Positions 1-6,858 of a stretch of 26,682 nt of DNA are shown one piece after another; the first letter of the stretch is position 1, and each line of letters starts with the position of its first letter. Origin of the DNA: JAYWFX01 sp043778575 (lineage in GTDB: Bacteria > Patescibacteriota > JACMRA01); NCBI GenBank assembly GCA_043778575.1, contig JAYWFX010000052.1:1-26682 (forward strand), given 5' to 3'. The position numbers and the translations under genes were made by a program. The notes beneath the pieces were generated by a model that saw nothing but the letters and a program-made list of their open reading frames with translations, did no database searches and was not told the origin of the DNA.

Positions 1-302
1 GTGATGTTGTCTTCCATTTTTGTGATATTTGGGTCTGTTCTGTAGAGATTGAGAAAGTTACTAGCGTTTGGATAATCAGTCATAATTTTCTTATAAGCCG
101 TACGCATTTGTTTGTATTCTCCTATTATTTTGTAGGCAATAAACTCAGAGTCAATTTTCCAGTCTCCTGTCTCGTGTACCAAACCTATTCGTCCGAAACC
201 AAAAGCTTTTGCCTGCTCGATCATACCAACCCCATCAGGCCCCATACAGCTGTCCCAGTTTTTTGAGGTAAACTCCTGCTTGATTTGATCATACTTACTC
301 AT
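1..302 (-). CDS. Hypothetical protein, 3' end cut by the window edge
   Basis: An open frame starts at an ATG at 300-302 and runs off the left edge, giving about 100 residues of an incomplete protein. It begins MSKYDQIKQEF and is soluble, mixed charged and aromatic, with no signal peptide or membrane helix in the visible part. I recognise no family. The start is supported by the absence of a longer same-frame alternative and by a terminator-like hairpin about 110 nt upstream (408-430), which separates it from the gene ending at 539. The long leader is unusual here, because most genes in the window start very close to their promoter. It could be regulated by the alternative hairpins described for 408-458. 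Confidence 0.6.
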   Translation of the reverse strand, partial: MSKYDQIKQEFTSKNWDSCMGPDGVGMIEQAKAFGFGRIGLVHETGDWKIDSEFIAYKIIGEYKQMRTAYKKIMTDYPNASNFLNLYRTDPNITKMEDNI

Positions 303-407
303 CTGAATCGGCATATAGAAAGAAAAGAAGAGTTTCTTTGAGACAAAAGTTGAGTTTATAGAATGATAAAAATAATCTAGTTTGAGTGTAGTGTGAAGCA
401 TAAAAAT

Positions 408-430
408 AAAAAAGTCTCCCAAACGGGAGT
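408..430 (-). terminator. Rho-independent terminator, possibly an attenuator
   Basis: Read on the minus strand, CTCCC-GTTT-GGGAG forms a 5-bp stem followed by AC and six T. It lies about 110 nt downstream of the stop at 539 and about 110 nt upstream of the start at 302, so it can end the upstream transcript or attenuate the downstream one. A further GGGAGT copy (plus-strand ACTCCC, 453-458) precedes it on the minus strand and could pair with the first stem arm instead. The rest of 303-538 shows no convincing gene; it also holds a 6-bp-arm palindrome at 498-510. Confidence 0.6.
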
Positions 431-538
431 AAAAATAAAATTGTGACAGCAGACTCCCTAGGTGAAAGAGTGAGTGGATGTTGTGTTAAGATGTCGTCGC
501 ATAGTATGCGAATTAGATTCTTTTTTATGGAATAGCTA

Positions 539-949
539 TCACAAACTTTCGTCAAGTGTATTCACCAGCACATGCACATGAAATATCTCAGGTACTGTCT
601 TACGATTGTGTGTTTGTTCAAACCAAAAGTACTCCTTTTCAGGGATCTCGATGTGTAAAAACGTTTCTACCTCTTTGACCTCCAACGGCTTTACAGACCA
701 AAGGACAAAGTGTTTTACATCTGGGAGATGGAGTAAAACAGACGTATACGGATAGGTATTGTCGAGTAAACAAACATGTCTATTTGCCATTTTCTTTTGG
801 ATTCTCTGGAGAAATTCTCCCCTAGGTATTTGAGAAAATTCATCGCAATATCTCTTTTGGTCTTCAGGCAATCTACCTACTGCAGTAGTGTGAAGGACAT
901 CCTTGTTTGCAACTAACTCTGCCCATGTTTTTGGTTGAAATACATTCAT
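539..949 (-). CDS. DUF3605-like protein
   Basis: A 136-residue soluble protein with no signal peptide or membrane helix. Its pattern resembles the DUF3605 family, known mainly from fungi and algae. The N-terminal part contains a TWAEL segment. The middle has DNTYPY followed by a segment ending HFVLWSVKPL, and the C-terminal part has KTVPEIFHVHVLV, matching the family's conserved 'N-PY ... H-v-W-s-P ... (S/T)V--v-HvHVlv' layout as I remember it. The biochemical role of the family is unknown to me. It starts with ATG 17 bp after the stop of the upstream anchored protein, with no Shine-Dalgarno, so the two are probably co-transcribed. The family assignment is from memory and is moderate; the gene itself looks real. 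Confidence 0.7.
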   Translation of the reverse strand: MNVFQPKTWAELVANKDVLHTTAVGRLPEDQKRYCDEFSQIPRGEFLQRIQKKMANRHVCLLDNTYPYTSVLLHLPDVKHFVLWSVKPLEVKEVETFLHIEIPEKEYFWFEQTHNRKTVPEIFHVHVLVNTLDESL

Positions 950-966
950 GTCGTTTGTTTAAAAAA

Positions 967-1506
967 TTATATTTTTATCGTTTGTGGCTCTGTAGATAGT
1001 GTGAGATTACCTAGTTCACACTGACCTTGGGTAATGTGGTTACTGGTATACTCAAGAGTATCATTATCTATCCATTTTGTAAACTTGTCTTGGTTAAGGC
1101 TAAATGATTTACTGTACTTCTTTGCTGCTTTTGGATATATTTTATCTTTGCTGCTCAGATTAAAAATATCAAAGCTCATAGTACTACTACAAATATTGCC
1201 GTTTGATTGGTTGAGCACAGCCAGTTTGTCTTTGTTTGGAGAAAGCAAATACTGCGATTCCCCAGCAAGCTCTTTGATAATATCAGAAATATCTATTTTT
1301 CCCATTTCTTGTGTTGGTTCTGGTGTTGGTATTTTCTCTGTAGATTCAGAGCTATTTATTTGGGGTGTATTCACCCGAGATACACTGGTTGTGTTTTGGG
1401 TTTTTATAGGCATATCTTTTGACTGGAGTGACATCACAATCCCAGTTATACCCACTCCAAACAAAAAGACAGCAGCAGTAAAAATAGGCAAAATGTTTTT
1501 AGACAT
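967..1506 (-). CDS. Membrane-anchored exported protein, unknown
   Basis: The chosen ATG gives MSKNILPIF followed by a hydrophobic helix at about residues 4-27. The longer frame begins with TTG and adds a hydrophobic prefix unlikely to be real. After the helix comes a Ser/Thr/Pro/Asn-rich linker (about 30-75) and a C-terminal domain of about 100 residues. That domain contains LLSPNKDKLAVLN, which resembles one blade of a beta-propeller (PD40-like 'SPDGKKIA'), too little to assign a fold. Topology is expected to be N-in, with the domain outside the membrane. It is probably the first gene of a pair with the DUF3605-like gene 17 bp downstream. No function can be assigned. Confidence 0.65.
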   Translation of the reverse strand: MSKNILPIFTAAVFLFGVGITGIVMSLQSKDMPIKTQNTTSVSRVNTPQINSSESTEKIPTPEPTQEMGKIDISDIIKELAGESQYLLSPNKDKLAVLNQSNGNICSSTMSFDIFNLSSKDKIYPKAAKKYSKSFSLNQDKFTKWIDNDTLEYTSNHITQGQCELGNLTLSTEPQTIKI

Positions 1507-1697
1507 ATACACCAAATACATCATGAGAATCAACTAACATGTCAATACAGATACAACAGTCAAGCAACTCGTCACACCACCACACTATCTAAGCAGAAGG
1601 AAGTAAAGAGTCAGAAAGAAGCGGTACCATCTCTCTGTCTCTCAACGACTTCAAACCAAACAACAATCATCTCAAAACAATTTATTTTCTCGTCATT

Positions 1698-2249
1698 ATG
1701 TCTCGCTTTTTCACAACAATCACTCTCTCACTAGCAATTATCGCAGGAATCTTTTCACTCACTGTGAGCCCAATCTCAGCAAATGCACAATCAATAACTG
1801 GAAATGTAATAGCTGCAAAAGCTGGAACTACTATTAATTATAGAGATCAGAACTGCAAAATCATTAAGACACTAAATGCTACAAACGCTCTCTTTGTACA
1901 ACCGGGTGAAGCAAAGATTACTTGCACAATTAACGGAACAAAATATAATATGATTAAAGTCTCTGGATTAACTCCTAGACAAACAGGGTACGTAGCAGAA
2001 AACTTGGTCACAACTATCGGTAACGTGGCAGACGGCGGTAATTCAACTAAAGTCAACTCAGTATCAGGATTAAACATCAGAGACAGTAACTGTAAAAAAC
2101 TAGGTGTCATTTCAAACAATACCTCAGTGTCTATTCCAAACACAGATAATTTTGGAGGTGTGTGTGTCATCAACGGCAAAATCTTTCATATGATGCCAAT
2201 CACCTACAAGGGATCTACTGCATTTGTCGCAAGCTTATTTCTCAAGTAG
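1698..2249 (+). CDS. Secreted protein with two SH3b-like repeats
   Basis: A 183-residue protein with a clear signal peptide: MSRFF, a hydrophobic core at about 6-24, then ISANAQS, with probable cleavage after ANA. The mature part is two copies of an SH3b-like repeat. Copy 1 has INYRDQNCKI ... CTINGTKYNMIKV ... GYVAENLV. Copy 2 has LNIRDSNCKKLGVI ... CVINGKIFHMMPI ... AFVASLFLK. Each copy has two cysteines at matching positions, suggesting one disulfide per domain. SH3b domains usually bind cell-wall peptides or serve as envelope modules; no enzyme domain is attached. It is monocistronic: it diverges from the anchored gene at 1506 and is followed by a strong terminator at 2292-2311. A TATTTT element lies 9 nt before the ATG. 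Confidence 0.8.
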   Translation: MSRFFTTITLSLAIIAGIFSLTVSPISANAQSITGNVIAAKAGTTINYRDQNCKIIKTLNATNALFVQPGEAKITCTINGTKYNMIKVSGLTPRQTGYVAENLVTTIGNVADGGNSTKVNSVSGLNIRDSNCKKLGVISNNTSVSIPNTDNFGGVCVINGKIFHMMPITYKGSTAFVASLFLK

Positions 2250-2291
2250 CATTAAACAATCTACATTACAAATACCATGTATTTTACCCCC

Positions 2292-2311
2292 CCCCTAAAA
2301 AGGGGTTTTTT
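2292..2311 (+). terminator. Rho-independent terminator of the SH3b gene
   Basis: CCCCT-AAAA-AGGGG forms a 5-bp GC-rich stem followed directly by six T. It lies 42 nt after the stop of the secreted SH3b protein. The left arm is part of an uninterrupted run of nine C (2287-2295), so the stem can slip in register. Confidence 0.85.
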
Positions 2312-2332
2312 GTTGTCCCAATTTGCGATGGT

Positions 2333-3127
2333 CTAATGTGAAAAATTGCTAAAGATACTCACGAGAGACAACACTATTTCAAATACAATAAGCCAAATCA
2401 CTATCAACTCTAACCGCGAACCATATGTGTGTTTTTGCTCGTCTGACAACACCTCGACCAACTCTTGGAGAACTGCTAGCTTTTTATTCATGATTTCTAC
2501 CCTAGAACTTACCTCCAAGTGTCGTGAAATAGTATGATATGATTTTTCCAAGTCAGAATACTCCCAAAAAAAGTCAGGCTTTTCAAGTAGATTAAAGTGT
2601 AAATTTATAGAATGCTTCTCCGACAATATCTCTCCGATGAGCTGCGAGATCTGCTTTGCTGACATTTCTATTTTTCCTTTCTCATGCAGTGTCTTTGGGA
2701 TATATCGTGTTTTTTTGATAAGCTTTTCCACGCTAGACTCAAAATAATCCAGATTGTTTGATTGGGCAAAAGCGTAACTACAAGCCAGCTTTTCTTGATC
2801 AGTGTCTAGTGTAGGAATTTGTAGTATTTCATTGACAACTCGAATCGAAGTAATATTTTCAACCAGTTCAAACTCTTGGTTTTCATCAAAACTATCCTGT
2901 ACCAACTCTCCAGAAAAACGAGTGATATAGTCAATAAAGTATCTTTGCCTGTCATACTCTACATTCCAAGAAACCACAGATCCATACTGAAAAATAAATG
3001 TATCAGACTCTCCTTCACTAATTCGAATCACATCACGATGAAAACTCGTTTTAAAATCTTTTTGTAGACTCGCACATAGATCTTTGAATCGAATATTGAG
3101 CGATACATAATGTGTTGTGCACTGCAT
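2333..3127 (-). CDS. RMD1/DUF155 (YagE) family membrane protein
   Basis: A 264-residue protein with the full DUF155 (RMD1/Sif2/RMND1) layout. FIFQYGSVVSWNV at about 44-56 is the family's 'FvFgyGvvVfW' motif. It is followed by ACSYAFAQSNNLDYFE (the 'SHAlAQSvkL--fE' motif), IPKTLHEKGKIEMSAKQ, LLEKPDFFWEYSDLEKSY, then HLEVSSRVEIMNKKL and LELIVIWLIVFEIVLSL, a C-terminal membrane helix at about 240-260. Eukaryotic members act in mitochondrial translation and membrane organisation; the bacterial role is not established. The soluble domain should face the cytoplasm with a tail anchor. It is followed by convergent gene 1698-2249 and is probably transcribed alone. Confidence 0.9.
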   Translation of the reverse strand: MQCTTHYVSLNIRFKDLCASLQKDFKTSFHRDVIRISEGESDTFIFQYGSVVSWNVEYDRQRYFIDYITRFSGELVQDSFDENQEFELVENITSIRVVNEILQIPTLDTDQEKLACSYAFAQSNNLDYFESSVEKLIKKTRYIPKTLHEKGKIEMSAKQISQLIGEILSEKHSINLHFNLLEKPDFFWEYSDLEKSYHTISRHLEVSSRVEIMNKKLAVLQELVEVLSDEQKHTYGSRLELIVIWLIVFEIVLSLVSIFSNFSH

Positions 3128-3254
3128 ATCCCATAAGCGTTTATGTGTTTACCCTTGTTGTAAAGCCCTGATGGTTGTCCAAAACTATTTATTCTATTTA
3201 GTGTCTTATGAAATGGGAGGTTGACACAGCTTATCAGCAGTCTATAATTCTCAC

Positions 3255-3926
3255 CTACAAAACTTTGTCAATCACTACTACAAACTCACCTTTTTCTTTC
3301 AAAATATAACTATCCAAATCTTTCACCGTTCCTACCCATATTGACTCAAATGATTTAGTGATTTCTCTACAAATACAGATTTTTCTATCGGGTTCTAGTT
3401 TTTGCTGAGCCTCATTCAAGAATTTTGTTATCCTGTGCACAGACTCGTAAATCACCATTGGATGATCAGCTATAGCTATACGCCCCCAAGCCATCTGCCT
3501 ACCCTTTTTTATTGGTAAAAATCCTAAAAAAACGAACTCTTTGGATACAAAACCAGAAGCCACCGCAGCCGGTACCAAAGCAGTTGCACCTGGCAAAATT
3601 GTATATGTTATTTCGGCTTCCTGAGCCATTCGAACGACCTCTGCCCCCGGATCACTCATACCTGGAGTCCCTGCATCAGTAACCAATGAAATCGTATCAC
3701 CCTCTTTGATCGAGTTTAAAACCCTGATAATACCTGTGTAATTGATATCCTGATTTCGAGTGAGTGCTACCATGACTGGTTTAGAGTCTATATTTAAAAG
3801 ATTTAACAGCTTTTTAGTTACACGAGGATCCTCACATAAAATCGTGGTACTTTCACCCAAGATTCTCAGTCCTCGAACTGTTATATCCTCCAGGTTTCCA
3901 ATAGGTGTAGGTACAACATATAGCAT
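3255..3926 (-). CDS. rsmI: 16S rRNA (cytidine1402-2'-O)-methyltransferase RsmI
   Basis: A SAM-dependent tetrapyrrole-methylase-fold enzyme that 2'-O-methylates C1402 in the ribosomal P site of 16S rRNA. It starts LYVVPTPIGNLEDITVRGL, the canonical N-terminus. It then has CEDPRVTKKLLNLL (usually EDTR-T--LL; here Pro replaces Thr), SLVTDAGTPGMSDPG at about 80-95, the SAM-site region LPGATALVPAAVASG at about 113-127, and FLGFLPIKKGRQ. At 223 residues it is shorter than the E. coli enzyme (about 286) and lacks the usual C-terminal extension. That shortening fits a reduced genome. A TTGACA/17/TTCATT promoter ends 8 nt before the ATG. Confidence 0.95.
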   Translation of the reverse strand: MLYVVPTPIGNLEDITVRGLRILGESTTILCEDPRVTKKLLNLLNIDSKPVMVALTRNQDINYTGIIRVLNSIKEGDTISLVTDAGTPGMSDPGAEVVRMAQEAEITYTILPGATALVPAAVASGFVSKEFVFLGFLPIKKGRQMAWGRIAIADHPMVIYESVHRITKFLNEAQQKLEPDRKICICREITKSFESIWVGTVKDLDSYILKEKGEFVVVIDKVL

Positions 3927-3934
3927 AATACCAA

Positions 3935-3985
3935 AATGAATCTATGATAACTTGGATTGTCAAAATTGATTTAATCTGCTTTAAT
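3935..3985. promoter_or_regulatory. Divergent promoters for rsmI and the 3994 gene
   Basis: Plus strand: TTGTCA (3957-3962), 17-nt spacer, TTTAAT (3980-3985), then 8 nt to the ATG at 3994. Minus strand: TTGACA (3963-3958), 17-nt spacer, TTCATT (3940-3935), then 8 nt to the rsmI ATG at 3926. The two -35 elements share five bases of one TTGTCAA heptamer, so polymerase can occupy only one direction at a time. Both predicted start points fall within a few bases of the start codon. Confidence 0.55.
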
Positions 3986-3993
3986 TAGTCTAT

Positions 3994-4263
3994 ATGACTA
4001 AAAATAAAAAAGGTAGCGGAGTACCTTGGGGCAAGCATGATTACACAAAGACTCAAAAAAAGATTATGTTTGAACTACACAAACTAGGCTTAGATATTGT
4101 TGAACTACACCTACACCAAGACGATATTGCCAGAGTAGTAGGAGAAATAGAAACAAACAACGACATACAAATCGGGGAAATAGCTTTGGAGGTGAAAACA
4201 TATTTGACCTCTAAGTTTCACAAATCTAGACACACAAAACAACTCAGTCGACAACACGCATAA
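3994..4263 (+). CDS. Small hypothetical protein
   Basis: An 89-residue basic, soluble protein starting MTKNKKGSGVPWGKHDYTK. It has a helical middle (KKIMFELHKLGLDIVELHLHQDDIA is split by His-rich turns) and a Lys/Arg/His-rich C-terminus, so nucleic-acid binding is possible but unproven. I recognise no family. The case for a real gene is a good promoter (TTGTCA/17/TTTAAT) ending 8 nt before the ATG. Its last 20 nt overlap the 3' end of convergent ruvB. Being divergent from rsmI, it may be co-regulated through the shared -35 region. Confidence 0.6.
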   Translation: MTKNKKGSGVPWGKHDYTKTQKKIMFELHKLGLDIVELHLHQDDIARVVGEIETNNDIQIGEIALEVKTYLTSKFHKSRHTKQLSRQHA

Positions 4264-5353
4264 GATAATCTTTAGCCTTTAGAGTCAGTGATCTACCACC
4301 GCTAGATTTGTCTAGAAACCCTAAATGAAGCAAATACGGTTCGATAGCCAGTTCGATAGTTTCAACCTCTTCCAGCAACATTCCAGCAAGCGTATTCAAA
4401 CCTACCGTACCTTCGTTTATAGCCATCATATATCGGATATCAGCCCTAGTTAGCCCCCTATCCAAAATACCTAAATCATGCAAAAATGCTTTGGTTTGAT
4501 CCACATCAACCATAGTAGATCCGTGAACAACCTGATAATCCAACAATCTCTTCAAGACGTTGTTTGCAATACGTGGCGTACCTCTAGTTCTACTGCAGAT
4601 AAGTTTATTTACATCAGGAGATATTGTTAAACCTAAAATCTGGGCATTCCGTGTGATGAGTTTTGACATTTCGGTCTCAGTATATGGCTCAAGCTGAAAA
4701 ATAGAGGGAAATCTATCTTTGAGTGGTTTTGATAACTTACCGAGTTGAGTGGTAGCACCAACCAAGACAAACTCATTGAGATCCAATCGAGCTACAGAAC
4801 TACCATTACCTTTGCCCATTATCAAATCTACCTTGCCGTCCTCCATAGCGGTATATAAAACCTCCTCAAGCGGTGCACGAAGCCTATGAATCTCATCGAT
4901 AAACAATACAGTTTTGTCCTCTAGACTCACCAGCAAGCTAACCACATCTCCCGTTTTTTGCAATGAAGGAGCTGCTAATATCTTTAGTTTTGATCCTAAT
5001 TCATCAGCTATCAAACCAGCCGCGGTAGTTTTCCCCAGTCCTGGTGGGCCATAAAACAAAATATGCTCAGGCATCTTGTCACGCATCTTTGCAGAATTGA
5101 GAATCAAAGATAATTGTTTGACCATCTTAGTTTGTCCCACATATTGACTAAGTCTGGTCGGACGCAGGGTTTCAACTTCTTGAGACTGATCGTTGAGCAA
5201 AATTACGTTACGCTGTTGCACTATCTCAGACTTCGTTGGGGTTGAAGATTTTGTAGGTTTTGAGCTGCCATTATTTGAAATAGACCTCGTCAAAGATGTT
5301 TCGTTTTTGGTTTTATTTTTATCTACAGATAGAGATTGACTTGAAAGGATCAT
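4244..5353 (-). CDS. ruvB: Holliday junction branch-migration helicase RuvB
   Basis: The AAA+ motor that drives branch migration at Holliday junctions together with RuvA. Walker A GPPGLGKTT lies at 102-110, Walker B FIDEIHRL at 151-158, the sensor-1 region GATTQLG at 199-205, arginine-finger segment LKDRF (R214) at 211-215 and sensor-2 RGTPRIAN at 257-264. The C-terminal winged helix is present (VGLNTLAG..., EPYLLHLGFL). The sensor-1 loop has Gln where most RuvB proteins have Arg (GATTRAG). The first 45 or so residues are a Ser/Thr/Lys/Asn-rich extension before the usual RP-L--YVGQ start; ATG at 5353 is kept because a TTGACT/17/TGTAGT promoter ends 7 nt upstream of it. ruvA and ruvC are not in this window. 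Confidence 0.96.
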   Translation of the reverse strand: MILSSQSLSVDKNKTKNETSLTRSISNNGSSKPTKSSTPTKSEIVQQRNVILLNDQSQEVETLRPTRLSQYVGQTKMVKQLSLILNSAKMRDKMPEHILFYGPPGLGKTTAAGLIADELGSKLKILAAPSLQKTGDVVSLLVSLEDKTVLFIDEIHRLRAPLEEVLYTAMEDGKVDLIMGKGNGSSVARLDLNEFVLVGATTQLGKLSKPLKDRFPSIFQLEPYTETEMSKLITRNAQILGLTISPDVNKLICSRTRGTPRIANNVLKRLLDYQVVHGSTMVDVDQTKAFLHDLGILDRGLTRADIRYMMAINEGTVGLNTLAGMLLEEVETIELAIEPYLLHLGFLDKSSGGRSLTLKAKDYLMRVVD

Positions 5354-5357
5354 CGCA

Positions 5358-5389
5358 TTGACTACAAGTCGAAATTAATATTTAGTCAA
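5358..5389. promoter_or_regulatory. Mirrored divergent promoters, ruvB and the 5409 gene
   Basis: An inverted repeat TTGACTA...TAGTCAA carries two interleaved promoters. Plus: TTGACT (5358-5363), 17 nt, TTTAGT (5381-5386), serving the gene at 5409. Minus: TTGACT (5389-5384), 17 nt, TGTAGT (5366-5361), serving ruvB. The -35 of each direction overlaps the -10 of the other, so simultaneous firing is impossible. Confidence 0.6.
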
Positions 5390-5408
5390 AAATAACCGAG
5401 AACAAAAT

Positions 5409-5981
5409 ATGAAAAATATACTAGCACAACTCAACAAATTATTCATTAGTTTTATCGTACATATACCTATATGGCTGGGTACGATTCAATCAGTAGTCAT
5501 ACACACCTTTGTATTTTCTGGTTTTTATGCTGCAGCAATATTAGCAGGTGGTACTGACGGTGATCACATCATTTCAATATTTACAAACATTTTATCGATT
5601 GAGGCTATTTATCTATCCATATTTATCCAACTCTCGGTGAATCGTAGCAATAAAAATGTTGAGCAAATCAAAGAAGACGTGAGCGAGCTAAATGAAAATA
5701 TTGATGATATTGCTGAGGATGTGAGCGAGCTAAATGAAAACATTGATGATATTGCTGAGGATGTGAGCGAAATTAACGAAAACATTGATGATATTGCCGA
5801 AGATGTAGATGAGCTAAATGACGACGAACACAATGAAAACACAGATATAACCCAAGATCAAGCTAAGTCAGATAGAAATAAAATAAAAAATAATCAATCA
5901 ACACACGAGAAGCTCAAAAAAGTCCAAGATAGAATGGAGCGACTCCAAAAAGAAATGAGTGAGATTCTCAAAGAACTCTAA
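5409..5981 (+). CDS. DUF1003-like membrane protein with coiled-coil tail
   Basis: A 190-residue protein with two hydrophobic segments, about 15-47 and 55-75. The stretch FTNILSIEAIYLSIFIQLSVNR resembles the 'l-l-lSleAif-s-fil-sqNR' core of DUF1003 proteins. From residue 89 it becomes a highly acidic coiled coil built on a 14-residue unit EDVSELNENIDDIA, present three times plus a partial fourth copy, then a Lys/Glu helix at about 155-190 with heptads. The probable topology puts both ends in the cytoplasm with the coiled coil inside. It is served by the mirrored promoter at 5358-5389 and converges with another two-helix coiled-coil protein (5991-6794). The function is unknown; oligomerisation or scaffolding is plausible from the repeats. 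Confidence 0.75.
   Translation: MKNILAQLNKLFISFIVHIPIWLGTIQSVVIHTFVFSGFYAAAILAGGTDGDHIISIFTNILSIEAIYLSIFIQLSVNRSNKNVEQIKEDVSELNENIDDIAEDVSELNENIDDIAEDVSEINENIDDIAEDVDELNDDEHNENTDITQDQAKSDRNKIKNNQSTHEKLKKVQDRMERLQKEMSEILKEL
5673..5822 (+). repeat. 42-bp tandem repeat encoding a 14-residue coiled-coil unit
   Basis: Three consecutive 42-bp units (5673-5714, 5715-5756, 5757-5798) and a partial fourth. Units 1 and 2 differ at only a few bases, all or nearly all silent; unit 3 and the partial unit are more diverged. The unit is a multiple of both 3 and 7 residues' codons (14 residues = two heptads), so copy-number change would preserve both reading frame and coiled-coil register. Confidence 0.9.
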
Positions 5982-5990
5982 AAAAAGACT

Positions 5991-6794
5991 TTAGTCGCCC
6001 AACATAACGAGTTTGAGCTTGAGTTTATCAACTTGGCTACGTATGAGATCATACTCTGATTGAACTAAATTTTCTGGTCGCTGTTTTTTTACTAAATTGG
6101 TGAACTCGTTACACTGATCTAACAGATTTTTAAAGTGGTACAAAAAGTCTTCGATGTCTTGACCGTGTCTATTCGCAGTAACCAGTAGATCAAGCTCAGT
6201 ATTTTTCCTGAAAATTATCGCACGCAGATCGGCTATTTCCTCAATATTTTTAGTTTTGGTTATATTTGACTTGAGTTTACTAATATTAATTTTTAGTTGA
6301 TGTAGGTCTTTGTCCTTGAGTAGCTGATCAACACGAATACCTTCTGTTAAGACGCTTTCAAACCAATTCACAAAGCTAGGCAGATTTTTTTCAATCAAAT
6401 ACATCTTAGCTCTCTTGGAGAGTGGTTGGGACAAAATTGTAATTTCTATTTTTGATAAGGCTGAGTGCAGATACACAGATTCTTTTGTCTTGTAATCAAC
6501 GGATTTACATACGGCTAGTTGTGTATCTAGGACTTTTTTATCTTCTTCAGTAAAAATCTTTTGAACTGCTATTGGTTGATTCTTGGGAAGAAACCTCAGT
6601 CTAATGGTAGTAAATAATTTTCCTAATCTTGACACATTCTCTTCGTCAAAGATATCAATCAACGTCAAAACAATTATGCATACTAAAGATACGATAGATA
6701 CAAATTGAGTCAACTCGGGAACCAGTAAACTAATACAAATTGCTAAACCAACTAAAATAAGCTTCAAAATAATTCCGCGGTACATGAGAGTCAT
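5991..6794 (-). CDS. Membrane protein with long cytoplasmic helical domain
   Basis: A 267-residue protein with two adjacent hydrophobic helices, about 6-25 and 30-50 (LILVGLAICISLLVP and FVSIVSLVCIIVLTLIDIF). These are followed by about 215 mostly helical, charged residues with heptad-like stretches (QLKINISKLKSNITKTK; DLIRSQVDKLKLKLVML). There are no enzyme motifs. An alternative ATG lies three codons in (6785). The short hairpin between the membrane helices suggests both termini are cytoplasmic. It is convergent with the other two-helix coiled-coil gene, 9 bp apart. I recognise no family. Confidence 0.7.
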   Translation of the reverse strand: MTLMYRGIILKLILVGLAICISLLVPELTQFVSIVSLVCIIVLTLIDIFDEENVSRLGKLFTTIRLRFLPKNQPIAVQKIFTEEDKKVLDTQLAVCKSVDYKTKESVYLHSALSKIEITILSQPLSKRAKMYLIEKNLPSFVNWFESVLTEGIRVDQLLKDKDLHQLKINISKLKSNITKTKNIEEIADLRAIIFRKNTELDLLVTANRHGQDIEDFLYHFKNLLDQCNEFTNLVKKQRPENLVQSEYDLIRSQVDKLKLKLVMLGD

Positions 6795-6858
6795 AAACAG
6801 TAACTATGCTGTGGCATAAAAAAAGCCTCATGTCAAAATACCACGCCACCAATCGAAA

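Noticed and set aside
295..555. 86-residue minus-strand frame
   Set aside because: It overlaps the ends of both neighbours, covers the terminator hairpin and has random-looking composition.
1034..1537. 167-residue plus-strand frame
   Set aside because: It is antisense to the anchored protein at 967-1506, which has a sensible helix and linker; the frame looks like a mirror product.
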